64,000 nt of DNA from Allacma fusca. Taxonomy: Eukaryota > Arthropoda > Collembola > Symphypleona > Sminthuridae. The stretch covers positions 41,712,250 to 41,776,249 of the forward strand of contig OX359249.1 of the NCBI GenBank assembly GCA_947179485.1. The letters are read 5' to 3'. Both the position numbers and the translations under genes were made by a program. Positions 28,901 to 41,919 of the stretch are shown piece by piece (the first letter of the stretch is position 1; each line of letters opens with the position of its first letter). The notes under the pieces are model-generated. The model was not told the origin of the DNA, did not search any database, and saw only the letters and a list, made by a program, of their open reading frames with translations.

Positions 28901-29770
28901 AGCATTGGATAGGCGTGCTCCTTTTTTAATTTCTCGCTCTTTTTCTCGTCGTTTCCCAACAATGTGACGGATGGGGGAAAAATTACCCTGCTGATTTTCC
29001 ACCTTTCTTTCTTCTGTTGTGGACAAAAATATCTTTGCTGGAAATTCATTGCCATCCATAATCGACTAACTACTTTGCGTTGACTATATCGTATTTTAGT
29101 TAGTTTTAACAAATTACCTTTTCTCCGCGCTTACCATTTTATTTTCCACTTATAGTTTTCCTTTTCAAGCTCCTCACGGTGTCTTGTCACATTAATCCCT
29201 TATAGTTAAGTAGCATAAAAGGAGTTCTAGTATTTATCTTTTCTCTTATTTCTCAAATGATTGGAATTATTCCTCCCTGAATAAATTATTAAGGCTTTTG
29301 CAGTATGTACATTGCTTTTTTTCTTAAAGCAGTGTGTATTTAATGAGGTTATATTTCATGTAACTCAACACCCCTGACGTCAACCAATATGTAATTATGA
29401 TAAACAATTATCTAGATCAAAGTTTTTATCGACCATAGACCAAATAAGGATCAAATTTAAGGGCCTCTTTTCCCTACCAAAGCAGATACATACAGGAGGA
29501 ATATGATTCTCAATTTTGGTATCATAAACTTATTATAATTTGTTAATTAATTATTAAAGCTTCGTATTATTTCATTTATTATGATTGATTACAGTACTAG
29601 TCGGTGTACACCTATTTTCTTTTTGGATACGCTGATTTACTCACTTAATCGAATCCATCAAAAAATTAATATCCTTTAGATAGAATCTTAATACATTTCA
29701 TTTAGAATTTTGCTAAATTAAAATTAGTATACCTGAATTAATACATGCTTGCTAAAAGGATGAATCGCCA

Positions 29771-29790
29771 AGAGAGAGAGAGAGAGAGAG
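29771..29790. repeat. AG dinucleotide microsatellite
   Basis: Ten perfect AG units, flanked by non-repetitive AT-rich DNA in the gene-poor interval. Confidence 0.9.
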
Positions 29791-32700
29791 CCTCCGAACT
29801 TATAGAAAAGTTATGTACAAATAAACCAAATTTAGTTGTACGATATTCCTTTACTTTTAGGATTCAATGCCGAATTAAAGAACCTCCAGAATTTTAAATT
29901 TCTCAACGCAAAATTTGTTGTGGATGATTTCATACTTACGGTCTATAGATTTATATGTTTATGGTTTTTAACTGCGGCACCTAATACATAAATGAATCAA
30001 TAAGTTTTGATAATAGAGACAAATGTATATTGTAATGTATGTAACATTTAGGATACTGAGAATACTAATTGATGGTAACATTTTGAAAGAATACACAGAT
30101 GTACTACGGAGGTGAGGTTTATGCATTGTTTGAGGAGCTCCTGTAGGTTGGTAATGATTGACAAGTCCCTCCGGCCTTCCTTTCAGCTATCATAATAATT
30201 ATTCTACATGTAACCTGAAACGCAGAGTTGTACCTAATGCCAGTCAACAAAGATTTGTTCATGTTTTCCTACTATAGTTGCTTCCTCTGTTGCTCAGCTA
30301 TCGCTGCCTACTTAAACAGGCGTGAGTTTACTTTCATTTCATGTGATGATGTTGAACGGTAATGTCTATAGAGACCATTTATTTAAATAGCAGGGTAATT
30401 TAAACGTGTCGTGTAGTCTAGTGGTTAAGTCATCTCGTCGTGTAGTACATTTTTTTCAGATGGGCCTATCGCACAGAGGAAGGATCTGTACATGTACATA
30501 CGTAGAGTTAGTGTAGTGCTCCTATAATATTGCAACTGGGCTCTGACTGCGGTATGTATGTACTAAAGTAGCCGAGAACATGAGCACATACATAGTATGT
30601 TTTTGGTGGATTTAGTTACATATATGAGGTTTTCATGTCGTCTATTTGTACTAGAGGTAGAGAGAGATACGTATGCGGGAAAAATGAGTGTACTGTTAGT
30701 GTGTGTTGGAGAGTCAGTTGGCAATGTTGAAGTATTCGTTTTTTGAAGGAGAGAAGCAAGTCACGTCAGTCGCTACGCATATTAAGTGAGGAGATATGCA
30801 TTTTAAGATGATAGATAAGCCTTTGGCGGTACTCCCTCCCTCACACCTTTACCTGTAATCATCCTCTCTCTATGGCTCACTATTTATACACACTGAATTA
30901 GCCAACCAACCAACCAGTGGCCTTCCCATGCCATTTCCAACTTCCTCCAAACTACCAGCATCTCTTGGAAAAAAAAGTTTGTTTTTTTATATCCATCTCG
31001 TCTTTCTTTTTACTTAAATCATCATCTTTGCTGGTGACTGTATACTTCATAACAACATAAGTAGCAACTGCTACCATCATACTGTAGACCAGAATTCATC
31101 TTTCTCTCACATGTACAACACAGTAATGTTCCCGTACACGGATGGATGGGGAACAGTTGAGACGAGACTACTAGCTGTTGTTCGCCAACCAGCAAACAAT
31201 CATAATAATAACAATAATAGGACGGCCTCATTTTTATATCAAAATTTCCTAATCATGCGCATCTAATTAGACTTGATATTAAATCTTAAATTTATGATGA
31301 TTGCACCAGTCTCACTTGATTACACATAATTATACGATGGAATCCACAACTCAATTCTTCAATCATCAGAGTCACTTGTAGCCCCGTATTTTTTATCGTC
31401 ACAATATTATTATTACTTTCCTTGAGTTATTCTTGTGGCTTTTTAATCATGAAAAGATGAGAACACTTTGGTAGATCGCGGTTGAAAATAATCGCTCCAT
31501 CCACCCTATCTTCCTTCTACAGAGAATCATGCTGGCGAGAAAAAAATCATCAATTTTTTAAAATATGGTCGCCTGGTTGTTACTACCAGGTCAGTCTCTT
31601 GATTATTTTCCGTTGTGCCTACACAGTCAAAGCCTTATGCATTCCGTAACATTTTGCTACCAATAATTTATTATTTCCTTAAAGCTACTTCATTTTATTT
31701 AAATTGAAAGTACATACATACACACGATATTTTTTGTGCAGTACAAAAGTCTTTTGCACGTACTAGTAAGTGTTATACTCCTATGTTATCCTGTGTAAGT
31801 ACGAAAGTCATAGTCATAACATTACTTACAGTGTATATTTTGTGGTGCTGACTGAAACTTTTCGATTTATATCGAATCCAATGCCACACATTTTTTAGCA
31901 CAAAACCGGCAACCACGTTCAGTGCTAATAATGGTACAATCTAGCCATACTGAATCATGGGTATAGATCTCTGGTAATGTGTAAGCATAAAAAATAAGTA
32001 AGTTGTGTCAAAGCATGAGACTATGTATTTCAAACGTGATATTAGAACAAGTCATTTATCTGTAGTACGTTTCGTATAGTTGACAAGTCATGTGGAAATA
32101 ACCTTTACGAGTACTAGTAAATTATAATTCTATGCTGCCTTTAACCGTCCCATTGTTATATGAAGCTGAAGACTAGCGCACTAAAAAAATTTACTCCCTA
32201 TATCTGTCCGGTTGTCCACACTACATTTCTATCTTCCACTTCTTTATTCCAACGAAATCATTCCCATGGTCTTTTACAACCATTCCGGCTGGGTGGGATT
32301 TAGCTGTTAAGTTTCACATGAAACCTAACTGCAACAACGGTATGGCTAGGATGAAAGTATGAAAGTGACATTCTGAGGTATACATGAATATATTTTTTAA
32401 ACAAAGCCTTTCAAAGCTTATTTCCAATTTTTCCGAAGTATTCGTATAGTTATCTTTGATTTTTCAATTTTTCATCGAATCCCAATACCAGTAAAAAGCC
32501 ACTTGTACAAATGGACCTCTAGCTTGATGTTACAGTATATGAGCTTGATTGTGTCGACCAAATGCCATAATTATTATGGTAGAACGCTGACGAGCAAGTT
32601 TTACCGAGGAAACTTAACTAATTAAGATCCGGTACTTAAAATGAATGGAATCATGTTTGATTAAACCTCGGCTACTGTAGGAAGCTTTGGTAAACACAGT

Positions 32701-35700
32701 CGTTTCAACAACCTGAGTCTCGACTTAATTGCAAAGGGCTAAGTTTTGAAACAAAATATTCTCATGATTGACGTGAGGGCTTGATGGAGCTACTGTTTTC
32801 CTACAACAGACAGAAAAGATCCTTCCAACAAAAGCAAGAGCAGAAAACAGGAGCAACGCAGCGGAAAAAATTACTAATTTGTTATTTTTTGTCTGTAGAG
32901 TACCCCGCTCATGTAAATTGTTAACTCGTCAGAATGACAGAGCAGAAAACAATCATAAGTAGCTCAAAAAGAAGAGGGCTCCAGTACGAATTCACTGTGT
33001 TGATGAAACTGGTCTTGCAAAGTGAAATCAACCTCATAATTACTTTCACAAAAATCTAAACTCAGGTATTTTTGTTGTAAGTACAATATTGAAGGGAAAT
33101 GTCACAATATCCTCCTAATTTCGACACATACACAGAAATGATGACAAGGTTATGGGATGCGTGCTGAAGACAGAGATCTGTTAGCACTTGCACAGTTGTT
33201 TTATTGATGGGAAAATATGACTTGGAAATGGAAATGTCGTAACTCTATTGTGGTTTATTTCATGACATTCTGTCATTTACAATGAGGGAATTATCTCATG
33301 TACAACTGACATAATTGTAGTGGATAAGAATAAAATGATTCCACATTCTACCTACGTACCATATATGTACGTAGTAACCACATAATCACAACATTCGAAA
33401 TACCAAAAGTTGCATACACCTGATAACCATGGGATTCAGTAAATAATTAACAACCTGCTTCATTACATGCGGTGCGTGAGGAATTTGGTGAGCAATGCTA
33501 AATCTTAAATACCTTAAAAATGTAATGTCCTTATCATTATCTGTACAAATAGAATGGCCAGTTTTAGTGTTTAGTAGAGATATCTAGAATGCACAACATT
33601 CACACAAGAAACATTTTAGAAAATTATTTTGAGAGGATAAGCAACAACCCTATAGTTTATAAGGTGTGTGGTGGAAAACTATTGTGGCTCAAACTCTCAC
33701 TACAAGATGTTTCGTTGCTCTCGGTATTAAATAAACCCAAAAAGTAAGTTACACACTTGAATTACAAAGTGAACGAGGAACAGAATATGAACACGTAAAG
33801 TTCCGAGTTGAGGGAGTTCGTAGCAGCAGAGCATTGAAGTAAACTCGAGATGACTCCTGGAACGATGAATCAATTTTAATGGTTCGTGTGAGCATGTAGA
33901 GTAAATCATCCCTCTCTCGTTACACTTAACCAACATAGGAACAAATAGGACCAACAGACTGTAGACCACCCATCTAATTAATAAATTAACTTACGGCAAA
34001 CAAACATTCATTTCCCCTGTGCGATCGTACCCAAGAACTGGCATGGCACGCATGTACGTATGCATGTATAGAGGTGTGCTATATATTCCTGATACCAGAT
34101 GTTATTAAAGGCAAAATAAAAGTTGACTAGTGTAGTACAAGTGACAGATTTTGTACATGCGTGCATACGTACGTACATGTGTGAGGCAAATAGAAAAGTA
34201 AGTGTCATTTGTCAGAATTCGCCGATGACAAATCTCTTCACAAACGATTTAATGTGGTTTATTGCTGAGTGTAGTGCACATCAAACCAACTCAAGTTTAC
34301 TGTAAAGTTACTATTTTGAGTAACTTGAAGAAGCTGCACCCCGCCCTTACCGTGGTCCTTTTTAAGGGGAAGTAACATTTGATAGGAGGTCTACGCGTGT
34401 CGTACGAATATTTCCAAAGAAGAACACTTCATTTAAAAGTTATAAAAAGGAAAATGTAAGGTTGGAAGTCAATAAGTTAAGGAGTGTCTGTGTATGTAAT
34501 CTTACGTTTGTAAAATAATCAAGTTGGCTTTGTAGGGCACACGTGTGAGTGGACATATCTTGGTGAATAAGTCCCACTCATTTCAGAGGGGAAAAATTCT
34601 CTGTGATCATATTTCCCCTTCTTCCTTCACACCTGCTTCCTTCATTTCCATTCTGAGTTGACTCCGTTTTAAACAAAGTATACAGTCGAGCTAGTCAAGT
34701 ACTACAAAGACTTACACAGAGCCACAAAAATAACCGCATATGAGCCCTTTTCCATCTGTATTACAAGAATTAATTAGACTAATTGAATGTTTTCATTATT
34801 TCCCGGAATTTCCAAGATAACACTCCAAGAATTTTGATAGTGTTTACCCTTGGCGACCATTTGTCTGTCTTGTACACTCACCATTTTTCTTCAAGGGTTC
34901 TCTTCAGACTTCCCTTCTTGTCGCTCACCCATGAAATAAACCTTTTCGCTTTCTCTCTATTTTACACTCGGTGCGCAACACCATTCCAACAAACGCTGAA
35001 ACTTAGTACACGGGTTCGTTACTTTTTGTAAGAACACATCTTGAGTAAACTGTAATAATATTTTTACACAAAATCAACATTTGTCTTTTTCTGAGTAATG
35101 ATCAGACTGAAATTCTTTGCTATTAGGGATAACAAGCATGAAGCCAATGCGAAGACAGAGTATCAATTTTAATGAGGAGCGAATACTGATGTAAATGCAC
35201 GCAGATTATTGAAGGAATATTAGCAATTTACAACGTGAACGTTGTATTTTCCTATTTTATAAAACTATTTGAAACAATGTCATGTTTTCTATTTGTAAAT
35301 GAACAGGGTGCTTAATCTGGTGCATTCCGGTAGTTATAAATGTAATGCTGCGCTCACGGTCTGAACCATCAAACTAATGCAAGTTCGTTAAATTGAGGAA
35401 AAGGTTTCATTTAGACACACATTACAGAGAAACAAGCAGTTATTGCACAAGACTTTGAAATGCATATTCGGGGATAATAGATTCGGAGCCCTACATTATT
35501 TGCATGTTGGTAGGTAAAGGCGCAACAGGTGATATCAGTATCTATATTTCCCCTTACGTTTACAAGTATGTACACGGGTACACAAGACAATACGTATGTT
35601 GTCATTTTAGGGTTTTTACATCCACTTGCTGTAGAACAGCTCAATGGTAAATTATTTAAAAATGACTGGAGTAACACAGGAATCTAGTGACAGAGAAATA

Positions 35701-36006
35701 AAACTTAATTGTAGTCCATATGAGACCATTGCCTGAAAACTTACTCCTCCATTCCTGGGAAATATCTAAATTTGTAGAAAATTTATGTGCACTTATTAAT
35801 GGCTGCCACAAACTCAATCCTATTGCGAAATATCAAGATCCTAATGCAGTCGCATATTTTTCAGCCTGCAGTCAAATTAGTTAACAAGCCCACTGTTTAT
35901 TGCTCAGGAAGGTGTTTTTGTTACTCAAGCTACGCTTGTCCTATGTAAATTTTCCCTTTGACTTTCGAGGAGTCAAGGACTAAGGTTAGATTATTGTTGT
36001 ATTTTA

Positions 36007-36020
36007 ACACACACACACAC
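36007..36020. repeat. AC dinucleotide microsatellite
   Basis: Seven AC units followed by AAG, within the gene-poor interval. Short, with no visible function. Confidence 0.8.
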
Positions 36021-39000
36021 AAGTAAGTTTCGGAGGGAAAAAAACTTCTCATTTGTGCATACACTTACAATTTCTGTAGATACTTTAAACTTAGTTAATT
36101 CTGTACTTGTGGTTACTTTATAACGACACATACCGCATTTGTTTATTATTTATGTTAGAGAGTATTGAGAGGAAACATTGGAGTACTGCAACACGACAGT
36201 GCTTGGCGTACTTGTTGAAACTGTGAATAATATGTAAATGCAAATACAGTCGCGGGGGTGGATTTTATTTCCTTTAACAAATGCCGCCTGAAAAATTCTT
36301 TGAAGAAGCGATAGCTCCTTATTAAACAGCCGGGAAGTGAGCTTACGCGGATGAAGAACAGAGATTCCCTAATGAAATGATGAACCCTCTGGAAAAGGTA
36401 CCTGGGGTAATGGACGTACATACGTACTCCATTGAGAAAACTTTCCAGCCCTGCACGCAGTTCATAGTTCATACGTATTCATAATTACAAGGGTTGTAAA
36501 CTAATAATGCTGCGGTAGTGTGTAAAAACAAATGATTGAAAGCACTTGGGAAGCTTTTATAGAATGTAATACAATCTATTACACATCTCCCATGAATCTA
36601 CCTCATTCACCCTATCTTCCTGCCTGTTTGATTCTAGTTTCTATAGTGTTCCCTTATCATTAGTACCTTATCATTTACTACTCTCCGTACTTTTCTTTCT
36701 TCCGTTTAAATCTTCTTGTTACTACTTTATTTCAAACGTAAATTACTACAAAAGTTGATAAATATACACACATAAATATATTTATATTGGAATCGGTCCG
36801 ATTCTAATATTAAAAAAACTTCCAATTTTATGTTGTGTACATATTAAATAAGTTCTGAACTACAATGATATTAGTGGGAAATCCTGTACCCTCCGCTGTA
36901 AAGTTAAAACAAAATTCTGGCTCACTGCTTTTGCTTAACGTATTGTTCCATACTTTTGGCCTATAGTTAGTACTGTATTGCTATCTCAAAACTTGTAAGT
37001 TTAGTAAGAACTTTGGGTAGCACGGAAATTTAGTAGCGAGACATTGCCACAGTGAATGAGATTTGGGGAAGATGATTTGAAGACTAGACGGAGCAATGTT
37101 CAATGTATTGAAAAAACAATGATAGCGAATCCTATAGACTGTAGTCATATCTGTCACCGAGGGTAATATGTATACGCAGATGTTGATCTCCTGTTGGATG
37201 CCATGCTGCGGTGTTTGGGAAAGCCCTTCCAACAAGTTAAGAGACACACAGGAGAAAAAAAAGGAAGAGCGACAATTACATGTGTGTTTGAGTTTTGCTT
37301 GGCGGTTGGATGGATTCATTTGCTTGATATTTTCTTGAGACTTGCGTTTTCGTTTGTACTGATGGTGGGAGCTCATTAGAGACTTTACCAATTTCACAAT
37401 CTGCCAGTTGAATAAACGGACGGCCGCCAAAAGGACCGCCAACTAAATTTATCTCAGTGACAAGCGATGAGAAGACGAGCAACAAAAATCCTCTATAGCA
37501 AAGGAAAAGGATACGATTTTCTCGTCAAGAGTAAAAACTAAATTTAACCTGTTTCCTCCATGCTTCATCATCACCAGGAAGAAAGGCCTGATGCTCCATG
37601 GATGTGTACCCTAAGGAGCAAGTAGGAGAAATGAGATCGTAAAATTAGCAATAGGTAAGAAAAAAGAACTTCAAAGTGACAGAATTACAATTGTTTAGCA
37701 GGCATGGAACCCGACTTATTTGATGGGTATTAAGCACATTTAAAAATTTACGATCGAGACCATGTAATACATTTGTGGATGACTGCCTCGAGTCTGTCTA
37801 CCTGAGATTAATTAGGTGAGATGAGGTGATGTTATTGTTGGTAAAGTTAATGAAGATTTCACGAGTGGAGAAGCGTAGGAGAAGGAGTGAGTGCATAAAA
37901 TCAGCATTTCAGACTTATTCTCTACGTTTGTTATCTATTTGTTATCGGTCTGTCCGTCCGTCCGTTTTCAACAACCACCATGCACCAAACAACGTTAACC
38001 AGACCCTGGGTATTATGATGCTTTTTACCTTTTGCTTTATAACTTTTGTTATCATTAACAATATAGTACTTCCCGTGTATACCCACATGATTCGAAAAGC
38101 TTCCTTTGCCCGAGGGTCCTTATCGTCATCGTTCTTAAAATCCTCTGTGTCGTCACACCATTAAACTTGAACAATTTGATGCTCATGTAATGACCAATAA
38201 AGGCTACTTGAATGTTTCTTTACTCCAAGTTCACACTTACATATCATATAACCAAATAAAGAGTCCGCACGGGAAAATTGACGGGTGATCAATTTTCACT
38301 GTCTTTATTTAATTTTCCGCTTGTTTATTTTCTCCAGAAGATTTTAATGTAGTACAAACTGTCGTCTAGGTTTTATATTTGAGGGTTCTTACGTCGAAAA
38401 TAATGTTGAACTTGGAGTTAAAAAATCGACTGTAACCTACATAAATACTTGATAAAGTAATCACTACAGAGTTAAAAATTTCAAAAATGTAATAGAGTAG
38501 ATATGTAGATACTTGATCACAAAAGGTTTCATTACCCTAGGCTTCAGATCAAATGATTTGTTAAGTTTCATTTTACAATTCTGAGCCTTTTCAATCAGCC
38601 TTATAAAATATGCAATGCCAACAGAGCAGAGGATTAAAATTATTTGTGTGTACTACAAGACGTGAAATAAAAGAGCTGATCTTATTAATGAAATTCGAGC
38701 TCAATTCAAGATAATAATATGAATGGGAAAGAAGAAACGCCTTGTAAATATCTTCCGATGTTACAATTCAACTATCATGGTATTCCAGACTCAGAATGAC
38801 TGGAGAGTTTGATATGACTGAAAAAGACAGGAAGAAAAACGAAATGTATCACATACTTTTCTCCGAGCGTGAAGGGGCATCAAGACGGATACAAATATAT
38901 AGGAATCTGTGTCATTGTCATCAGTTGGTAAAAAATTCAGAACGTATTTAATCCATAGACTGCTACACAACCTGTAATGAATCCGTGTATCATTAATTTG

Positions 39001-39224
39001 GTCCTTCTTTTGAATAGGATGTCGAGGGATATTATAGGAAAACGCCAATGTTATTCTTGAACGACTACCATACTCTCGAACCTTTCCTCAGAATATTTTC
39101 TCAGCAAGTGTAAAGCGTCCGGTAGGTGTTTGTAATATAGAAAATTAAAATCGTATCAGATGTACATCCAATTTCCTAAAGCTTAATGTTTGTAGGAAAG
39201 AAAATGTTGTTTATATGTTTGGCA

Positions 39225-39297
39225 GTTTAGTGGTTCGCTTCTGAGGTTGGTGTTTTAACTTTAGTTTCGCCGACCGGGTGAATCTTAAACTGCTTGG
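39225..39297 (+). other. Degenerate tRNA-like sequence
   Basis: Starts GGCAGTTTAGTGGTTCGC and ends AAACTGCT, so seven bases (GCAGTTT/AAACTGC) could pair like an acceptor stem around a tRNA-sized insert. TTTAGTGGTT resembles an A box. There is no good B box (CCGGGTGAATC is the nearest). It is not a functional tRNA as read; it could be the head of a tRNA-derived SINE or a chance match. Confidence 0.15.
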
Positions 39298-41054
39298 GTG
39301 CAAGTAAATGTATTTTACTATGTATAGCTATAAGCTACTAGCCCTTACTGTGCACTACATTTGTACTACCAAAGAGTGCCAAGTCATTGTGAGAGACTTC
39401 TTAGCGAGAAGCACAAAGAGTGTGTTCAGTTTTTTCATCATCTTCTTCTTCTTGACTCTGTTGGAAAACAGAGGGGCGTCAGGACTTAATTTCCAGGTGG
39501 AAAAGAAAAAATGAAGGATTGGACAAAATTTACCTCAAAAGAACCGATATTCACGCCACACAATGTGATCCATTTATCTTCTTCGTACCCTTAACATCAA
39601 TCTTTGGACACTTTTACACTGAAAAATACACTGGCAACTCTCTCACCTCTTACTTACACGTAAGACCCTCTTGTCTTTGAGTAACGTCAAAACTATCGCT
39701 GTATATGTAGCAATGATGAGTATGAAACCAATTGGAGCAATAACAGTAGTATCTGGGAGAGTTACCTACTTTTTGTGCCCGACTACTTATTATCTATACA
39801 TTCAATGAGTAAGTCTGAGAATGGTAGCTCTATATTGTATATGTTTTTACCGTGGTTTCTCTATCAGCTCAAATAAGTAACTTTTTTTCTTAAAACAAAA
39901 ATATAAAAAACACACCCTCAGAACATCCCCGGTGATCAACTTATAAATTGCCAATTATTGAAACCACTAATCCACTCTCATCCTTTCCTCCTCCGTATGG
40001 ATTGCTCGTTGCCAGAAGCTAATATCTATACTTTTCTGTGCATTATCGATAAATGTACATCACCTCTTTGTTGGAAATCACATCTTCAAAAGTAATTATT
40101 ATTAATTTACTAGTTTCTCTACTAAAAAATACTTGCATTTTTCATTCAATACTCGAGCTATACCTTCTTGGGATCCATACTTTTTGGGTATGTATGTTTG
40201 CACTAACCTTTTTGTAAAAACTATATTCAAACCATGCGTTAATGTATTGTATATCTATCTGTGTATGAAACATACGTGCATACTTTTATGAGGATGGACT
40301 TGCGTGTATTTAAAACGAAAAGACCCTTATCATGTTTCACCTGTTGTGGAAAACACAGAACTCCGAGTGATTCTTATGCTGAATTATGAGATGATACGAG
40401 TATGTGCTTAAATTGAAAACAAAATTTACAACATTCATGGAAGAGACAATAATTTGGATTATGCACGGTTGCTTCTTACTCTCTATACTCTAATTCATTT
40501 AGTAATACATTAAAAGAAATTTTATTAGGGAGATGAGACGATATGGGATCATGAATAAGTCATCAATAATGTATGCCTCCTCATGAACTCAATCTTTATT
40601 CTTTCACTAGATATTCACGATCCATCCTAGCTGGTACCAAGGAAAATGCCTAACTTTGTATAACAGATCAGGTGCTCCTAAACCCTAAATATTGATGCTT
40701 TTGAACTTCTTTTAGATTTTATTGCATCAAATAACTGTAAGTACCTATCCTTCGACCTCAAATATGTGCTCACCAATTATTGTTCTAACTGAACTGAAAC
40801 ATGATGAAGAAGCGTGGTAATTACTTGAAGCATTTGGATTCACGCCTTTAATACACACAGTTTAAAATCTGCTAATTCGATGGGAAAGGTTACTACTGCG
40901 ACGGGGTAATTTTTACGCACATGCATAAAGATAGCGTGAGAATTCCTTCTGATTATGATAAAGATCAAACATGTAGTTATGATACCGTTTCTACTGGGTT
41001 ACACGGAGATGTGGTCGACATGAAACAAAATTCAGATTTATTATGTTTAGCTAG

Positions 41055-41225
41055 ATATCGTCGGTGAAGAGGCAAAATGATCTAGGTGCATAATCGATTA
41101 GAATCAAAATGATCTACATAACTTTTTCCCTAAAGGCAAAATGAACTGGGTGCAAGCCTCTTTAAAAGCAAACTGATCTACATACAATTTTCCTTAAAAG
41201 CAAAATGATCTAAGTGCTGGTCAAT
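41055..41225 (+). repeat. Left arm: five 32-base tandem units
   Basis: Cores AAAATGATCT or close variants recur at an exact 32-base spacing. Units one, three, four and five begin with an (A/G)GCAAAA type lead, unit two with ATCAAAA. Units one, three and five continue into a GTGC-type trailer. The second and fourth units (CTACATA trailers) resemble each other more than their neighbours, hinting at duplication of a dimer. Confidence 0.85.
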
Positions 41226-41760
41226 TTTTTTTTGTGAGAAAAATAGCATCTGTAAGGAGGACACGTGGCTTATAAGGGCTAACCATGACTGTAATTGACC
41301 TAGGGTTGTGGGTTAATATTGTCTGAAGGGTTTGCTATTACTAAGGATCATTCCGGCAACTAAAGTTAATTTCACTTATTGGATCTAATACATTTTTAGT
41401 TACTAAAACTGCAACATTCGTTTATTTTAAAATCGACGAATTAAAAGACGAATCAAAATCACAGTAAGCTCATGTGTTAGTGTGCACATTGAATTGGTTT
41501 TCCCTTTAATAATTCTCAACCTGGAGTTTTTTCAAATCGTATTTTACGATCATCACCATTATCATAACATTCGGAATCATTTTCAAATGCTAAATCATAA
41601 TTGACAACTTTTTTTTTCAATGTTACTGAAAGAAAGAAATGGAGGCATTGGGGAATTAAATGCATGTATAAAAGATTTTGAATACCTCTTGGAATACCTC
41701 GCATTTTTGTACACCGGCATTAGAATGTGTTTACTTATATTGTTTTTATTATAATTTGTA

Positions 41761-41919
41761 TCTAGATCATTTTGCTTTTAGGAAAAGCTGCATGTAGATC
41801 ATTTTGCTTTTAAAATTCAATGCAAGTAGATCATTTTGCCTTTAGTGAAACTGCAAGTAGATCATTTTGATTCTAATCGATCATGCACGTAGATCATTTT
41901 GCCTCTTCACCGACGATAT
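41761..41919 (-). repeat. Right arm: five inverted 32-base units
   Basis: The inverted core AGATCATTTT recurs at 41764, 41796, 41828, 41859 and 41891, a period of 32 with one 31-base step. The outermost two units match the left arm best (ATTCTAATCGAT is the inverse of ATCGATTAGAAT), so arm ends are conserved more than arm interiors. Confidence 0.85.

Larger units (their letters stand above)
26510..41054. other. Gene-poor interval downstream of Pax3/7
   Basis: About 14.5 kb with no exon I can support. Composition is uniformly AT-rich, with many short alternating ACGT/ATGC runs such as those near 34,050 and 34,160. The longest ORFs, 36,981-37,442 (minus) and 28,429-28,659 (plus), have no family signature or paired splice signals. 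Large empty intervals beside developmental regulators often hold enhancers; nothing in the sequence proves that here. Confidence 0.4.
41055..41919. mobile_element. Foldback-like non-autonomous DNA transposon with 32-base subrepeats
   Basis: The first 19 bases, ATATCGTCGGTGAAGAGGC, recur exactly inverted at 41901-41919. Behind each end lies an array of a 32-base unit with core AAAATGATCTAC, five copies per arm. Left cores start at 41074, 41106, 41138, 41170 and 41202. Right cores (inverted) start at 41764, 41796, 41828, 41859 and 41891. About 535 bases of unique sequence separate the arms. Long terminal inverted repeats made of short tandem units are the hallmark of foldback (FB/Galileo-like) elements. 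The outermost ATAT is palindromic and could be a 4-base target duplication instead of element sequence. The only internal ORF (41516-41704, minus, 62 codons) shows no transposase motif, so the copy needs an enzyme supplied from elsewhere. Confidence 0.85.

Noticed and set aside
34046-34180. Inverted pair that could be a microRNA-like hairpin
   Set aside because: Both arms are alternating ACGT/ATGC sequence, which is self-complementary by nature; pairing is gapped, and no known microRNA sequence is present.
36981-37442. 153-codon minus-strand ORF
   Set aside because: Longest ORF of the gene-poor interval, but low-complexity composition, no domain signature and no splice-bounded neighbours; length alone is possible by chance in 64 kb on six frames.
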